In this document: piece after piece, positions 6,073 to 9,310 of the stretch
How positions within the stretch are numbered: the first letter of the stretch is position 1
Layout of the letters: each line of letters opens with the position of its first letter
Origin: Puniceicoccales bacterium
GTDB lineage: Bacteria; Verrucomicrobiota; Verrucomicrobiia; Opitutales; UBA9783
DNA: 9,310 bases
Reading direction: 5' to 3'
Assembly: GCA_031260015.1 (NCBI GenBank)
Contig: JAIRKR010000011.1
Span: 1 to 9,310, forward strand
Made by a program: the position numbers and the translations under genes
The notes under the pieces: generated by a model
What the model was told of the DNA's origin: nothing
What the model saw: only the letters and a program-made list of their open reading frames with translations
The model's database searches: none

Positions 6073-6663
6073 ATGTGGAAAAAATGTTGTATATTTTCAA
6101 TGGTGAGCGTGAGCAGTCATTGCTTGATGGGGAGAAACATTTTTTCTCCTTTCAAAGACGCATGCGATGTTTCGCAACATTTTGTTTTGAAAGCGTTGGC
6201 CCCCATTCCTTACCGTATCCAATTTAAAGGCATTGTAGAATGGAGCGATCATACCGACAGGTACGTTTTTCTCGTAAATAACCAAACGATACTGCATCTA
6301 GGTTTGTTAGAATGCTCGATGCATGGATTTCGCGTTCAACGTTACGACCCAGTCCAACACCGTATCTGGATAAAAGATTCTATCGCAAATGTTACACTTC
6401 CCTTGGCGTTCAACGAAACTACTTATTACCCTCACAGTTTTTGTGCCGTTTTGCAGGAAAATCAAAGTGGTAAAACGTATATTTTTTCGGAAAAATCGAT
6501 GCAACAGTCGTTGAATACAGGTCTTGTTGTTAAAGTGAGCAAGGTGAATTTAGTCAAACAAAATTTGGTCGTTATAGAACAAAGCCAAAAGCAAAAACCG
6601 TACGCTTACAAGCTGTATTTAAACGATGCTTGCGCAAAAAATACAGATGCATTGGATCATTAA
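6073..6663 (+). CDS. PilP/GspC-like periplasmic protein (putative)
   Basis: This 196-residue protein is encoded directly before, and overlapping, the secretin. After a short weakly hydrophobic N-terminus (about residues 5-19) and a GRNIFSPF segment, residues 46-112 read like a small beta-barrel: YRIQFKGIVEWSD, then VFLVNNQTILHLGLLE, then GFRVQRYDPVQHRIWIKD, then ANVTLPL. This pattern (a GIV strand, a self-reported variable, a 'G-x-x-V' turn, a final L-x-L strand) is typical of PilP and GspC homology-region domains, which dock onto the secretin N0 domain. The call is by pattern and position, not by a named motif. The C-terminal third is Lys/Gln-rich and unassigned. An AAGGA is only one base before the ATG at 6073, too close for a standard ribosome binding site, so the ATG at 6100 might be used instead. 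Confidence 0.6.
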   Translation: MWKKCCIFSMVSVSSHCLMGRNIFSPFKDACDVSQHFVLKALAPIPYRIQFKGIVEWSDHTDRYVFLVNNQTILHLGLLECSMHGFRVQRYDPVQHRIWIKDSIANVTLPLAFNETTYYPHSFCAVLQENQSGKTYIFSEKSMQQSLNTGLVVKVSKVNLVKQNLVVIEQSQKQKPYAYKLYLNDACAKNTDALDH

Positions 6664-8308
6664 AATTTTTACTGCTAATTGCTTTATTTTTGCAGGTCTG
6701 TTGCCTTTAGGGGCTCAGCGGGTCCCGAACCAACCGGAGGTTGTCGAGAAAAGAAATTTTGTACGTTCTGATTTATTAAACCAAGTAAATCAACTATGGC
6801 ATGTGGATAGGCCGAAAAAAATAAAGTTGGGACAAACGGATGCTACGCAGAACATTGATGGGAAACAAAGTTACTTGAGGAAGATAAATCAAATTACTTT
6901 ACCTAAAATTAATTTTAATGAACTGCCGCTGTCTCAAGCGCTTAAAATCTTATCGGAATTAACGGAAATGTATGACACGGAAGGCAAGGGCATTAACTTT
7001 GTTTTGGTTGACCCTCAACGTCGTAATCCCGTTGTTGATCTCAATATAAAAAATATGGCACTGGATAAGATTATCCATTTTTTGGCCCAAACTACGGGCT
7101 TAAATCTTCGGTTCGAATCGGATGCGGTCATCTTTCAAAACGAACGTGATGTTGAGCCGCAGGTAGAAACAAGATCATTTGCAATTGCTCGCGGTGTTGT
7201 GCTTCAAATCCTGCAGTATTCTTCTGAATCTCCGGAAGATGCAAACCTAGAAGAACTCAAACTCAAAAAGTTTTTTGAAAAAATAGGCATTTTGTTTCAG
7301 GAACCGCATACGGGGTTTGCCTACGACGGTACACGTTTAATTATTTCTCATACGTTGAAGAATTTGGATAAAATAAGTCAAATACTGAGTTTTTACCAAA
7401 ATACCTATCAGGTATCCATTGAGGCAAAATTTTTAGAAGTACAGCAGGGGGTTTTGGAAGAATTAGGTGTAAAGTGGAATTTTGGAAAAGACAATCGTGC
7501 GCACGTTCAAACTGAAGAAACCTTGAGATCCATGAAAAATTTGCAAACGGATTTGACAACCAATGCGGAGTCTTCAACTCCTCCCTCCTTACCAAATATT
7601 TTGAACTTAGGTCCAAAATCGTCCTTTCTAAATGCTTCTACCGTACTCAATGGATATCAAATGGGCTGCATTATGCAGGCATTAGAGCAAAAAACAGGTA
7701 CGGACCTAATGAGCGCTCCCAAAATTACCGTATTGTCGGGACGTAAGGCAGAGATTATTGTAGCCCAGGAGTTTCGCTACCCGGAAAGCTATCGTGATAC
7801 GCACGCCGAGGTTGGCAGCATTGCCAGAGATGCATCGTCTGCGGGAACGGCGTTAATGGCAGGCACACCAGAAAAATTCGTAACGCGCAACGTGGGTGTC
7901 GAAATGAGCGTCACGCCCATTGTTGAAAGCAACTATCGCATCAATCTAGCCTTGGAACCTTGCGTCACCGAATTTGAAGGTTTTGTGGAATACGGCGGTA
8001 ACAATGTCGTTACTTACGGTTCCAATAAACACGTATTAAATGCTGGCTACTACCAACCTATTTTTTCCAAAAGACAGATTAAAACGGAAGTTACGATACA
8101 AAATGGTTCCACGGTCGTCATGGGTGGACTAACGCGAGAAGAGGTTAAAGAAGTTAAAGATCGTGTTCCTCTGTTGGGAGACATTCCTCTATTAGGTAAG
8201 CTATTTAGTTCCCAAGGGCAGAGTACTCAGAAAAGAAACTTACTCATCTTTGTGACCGCCAACCTATTGGATGCGGATGGACGTATGCTGCAGGTCGAAA
8301 ACATCTAG
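6647..8308 (+). CDS. Secretin, type IV pilus / type II secretion outer-membrane pore
   Basis: Secretins form large outer-membrane rings through which pili or proteins pass. From the ATG at 6647 the protein has 553 residues with a signal peptide (MHWIIKI, a hydrophobic core of about 15 residues, then LGAQR). Residues about 88-165 form an N0/STN-like domain (LPLSQALKILSELT, then MALDKIIHFLAQTTGL). Residues about 176-250 form a second small domain ending in LIISHTLKNLDKI. The secretin core follows: VSIEAKFLEVQQGVLEELGVKW (256-277), LMSAPKITVLSGRKAEI (354-370), GVEMSVTPIV (417-426), and the near-universal end GSTVVMGGLTREE to RVPLLGDIPLLGKLF (487-520). A Ser/Thr/Pro-rich stretch near 300-320 is probably a loop. 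An in-frame ATG at 6626 would give 560 residues. It overlaps the preceding gene by 17 bases. No pilM, pilN or pilO lies in the window. Confidence 0.92.
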   Translation: MHWIIKIFTANCFIFAGLLPLGAQRVPNQPEVVEKRNFVRSDLLNQVNQLWHVDRPKKIKLGQTDATQNIDGKQSYLRKINQITLPKINFNELPLSQALKILSELTEMYDTEGKGINFVLVDPQRRNPVVDLNIKNMALDKIIHFLAQTTGLNLRFESDAVIFQNERDVEPQVETRSFAIARGVVLQILQYSSESPEDANLEELKLKKFFEKIGILFQEPHTGFAYDGTRLIISHTLKNLDKISQILSFYQNTYQVSIEAKFLEVQQGVLEELGVKWNFGKDNRAHVQTEETLRSMKNLQTDLTTNAESSTPPSLPNILNLGPKSSFLNASTVLNGYQMGCIMQALEQKTGTDLMSAPKITVLSGRKAEIIVAQEFRYPESYRDTHAEVGSIARDASSAGTALMAGTPEKFVTRNVGVEMSVTPIVESNYRINLALEPCVTEFEGFVEYGGNNVVTYGSNKHVLNAGYYQPIFSKRQIKTEVTIQNGSTVVMGGLTREEVKEVKDRVPLLGDIPLLGKLFSSQGQSTQKRNLLIFVTANLLDADGRMLQVENI

Positions 8309-8479
8309 GACGTATGTCGAGGTAAACATTGACTTAACGTAGACGGCAAAATGGAATAACACGCAGGCACACGAGGCGAATTCTGTTCCAGTTTAAGGAC
8401 ACTATTTTAATAATTTCTCCGTAGTGGTCTTCATGCAAAGAACGTTTTTAAACGAAGTTGTAAACTTGCCGGTTACATT

Positions 8480-9085
8480 TTGTTGGTAATCAAGGTCTTT
8501 GATCCGTAAAAGTTATTGGAGCTTTACCTCTGGAACCATAGGTACGGTAAGTTCGATTTTCCCTAAAATAGGGTTTGGCGAGAAGGTTACACATAATCAA
8601 GTATGGGAAAAGGTTACGTAGAAAAGTTTAAAATGGAACCCATGTATTCGTGGTATCTGACAAAGCCAATAGTTCATTTCAACTGACGGACGAATAGATG
8701 CACATCGTGTATTCGGTTTATCCCGATTTTTCAAAAAAAATTCACTCGACGTACGTATTGTTGGGAGTCGCGGAACCTGGAAAAACGGAAATTTATTATC
8801 AACTCATATTATACGCGTGGCAACTAGGTTTACAAACTTTGTATTTGTTCCAGAAATTGCTTTAACGGAACAGGCACTCAAAACAATTTCTCTACGTTTG
8901 TACCTGAACAAAGTTGAGGTGGAAGTGTAGCACAGTCGGTTACGTGAACGTATTTTGGAGAACGTATTAAAAGGTGCAATAGACGTTGTTTTGGGAACAT
9001 GTCTGCCCTGTTTTTACCTTTGCGTCGACTTGGGTTGGTGATTGTTGATGAAGAGTACGAACTTGTATATAATTGGGAGGTTGGA
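8480..9085 (+). pseudogene. priA: Decayed priA (primosomal replication-restart helicase), 3' half deleted
   Basis: PriA reloads the replisome at broken forks. No frame is open, but PriA segments can be followed across frames: LLELYLW at 8513-8533 (tentative), QLTDE at 8680-8694 followed by a TAG where Gln is expected, LLGVAEPGKTEIYYQ at 8758-8802 (Walker A, normally LLhGVTGSGKTEVY), VPEIALTEQ at 8847-8873 in the next frame, then a TAG at 8928, HSRLRER at 8931-8951, DVVLGT at 8982-8999, and after another frame change SALFLPLRRLGLVIVDEEYE at 9002-9061 (Walker B, normally DEEH). At least two nonsense codons and two frameshifts are therefore present, plus loss of the second Gly and the Ser in Walker A. 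The C-terminal half with the zinc-binding and later helicase motifs is missing; the sequence passes straight into reversed lepB. The 5' limit is uncertain. Confidence 0.85.
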
Positions 9086-9310
9086 TAGAATTCGGGTAAA
9101 CTTTAGTCTGCATACCGGAGAAGGAGGGGAACATGGAATTGGTGGGAATGCGAAAAGGTTGAATAAAGAACGTGCGTAGGGAGATGGCCACGAAGGCTGC
9201 GACCCATAAGATTTCAGCATTTTCGTTCCAGAAGTTGAGGGGGTACAGACCTTTGCCATACTTTTTCAAGGTGCCATCCAAAGAGGCATACAGGGCATGC
9301 AACCGCGTTT
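9086..9310 (-). pseudogene. lepB: Truncated signal peptidase I (N-terminal part)
   Basis: Signal peptidase I removes signal peptides at the outer face of the inner membrane with a Ser/Lys dyad. The minus-strand frame is open at the right edge and reads YGKGLYPLNFWNENAEIL, a membrane segment (LWVAAFVAISLRTFFI), and QPFRIPTNSMFPSFSGM with the catalytic Ser at 9137-9135. IPTNSM is the usual I-P-x-x-SM box. Family similarity fades after KVYP at about 9093. The frame continues to 8967, but those last 40 or so codons are antisense to the priA remnant, so the domain holding the catalytic Lys is absent. The product could not be an active peptidase. A TTG at 9302 is in frame, but the frame is open beyond it, so the true start is probably outside the window. 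Confidence 0.82.

Noticed and set aside
8967..9085. C-terminal 40 or so codons of the minus-strand frame as part of signal peptidase
   Set aside because: This stretch is the antisense of recognisable priA sequence on the plus strand, including the DEEH-type box, so it is not lepB protein.
1..9310. CRISPR array, transposon ends, tRNA or rRNA genes
   Set aside because: No spaced direct repeats, no transposase-like protein or inverted repeat ends, and no cloverleaf or rRNA-like sequence could be found by eye on either strand.

Overview
This window looks like a piece of a shrinking chromosome from a Gram-negative bacterium, probably of the Verrucomicrobiota (Opitutae/Puniceicoccales-like), and perhaps a symbiont. 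A KdsC-type phosphatase implies Kdo and lipopolysaccharide. A secretin preceded by a PilP/GspC-like protein implies an outer membrane. The N-terminal half of a signal peptidase I resembles Verrucomicrobia LepB as I remember it. The taxonomic call is inference from remembered protein features, not from a search. Genome decay is visible directly: a priA pseudogene carries stops and frameshifts, lepB is cut off, and at least one further stretch looks like a dead reading frame. The intact genes are mostly housekeeping.

Layout. Positions 1-932 (minus strand) hold the start of a suf iron-sulfur assembly operon, sufC followed 6 bp later by sufB, which runs off the left edge. A 45-codon ORF overlaps the sufC start. 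Positions 1140-1955 (minus) encode NAD kinase. Divergent from it, a KdsC-type phosphatase (1983-2495) abuts tsaD (2496-3524). Positions 3524-3929 hold no intact gene, but an ATG overlaps the tsaD stop and leads into a frame broken by five stops. On the minus strand a membrane-anchored Nudix hydrolase (5850-5194), a short ORF in the same frame after its stop, upp (5108-4491) and a 3-methyladenine DNA glycosylase (4460-3930) form a tightly packed cluster. On the plus strand a PilP/GspC-like protein (6073-6663) overlaps a secretin (6647-8308). From about 8480 to the right edge the sequence is decayed: priA on the plus strand runs tail to tail into truncated lepB on the minus strand.

Functionally, the window covers Fe-S cluster assembly, NADP supply, Kdo synthesis, tRNA t6A modification, uracil salvage, nucleotide and alkylated-base handling, and one outer-membrane pore. 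I see no CRISPR array, transposon, phage gene, toxin-antitoxin pair or rRNA/tRNA gene. I found no convincing new multi-gene system. The points most worth a second look are the convergent priA/lepB deletion junction, a G8A8 homopolymer block encoding the ABC signature of sufC, the TAG followed by an open frame after the Nudix gene, and the unexplained short ORFs.
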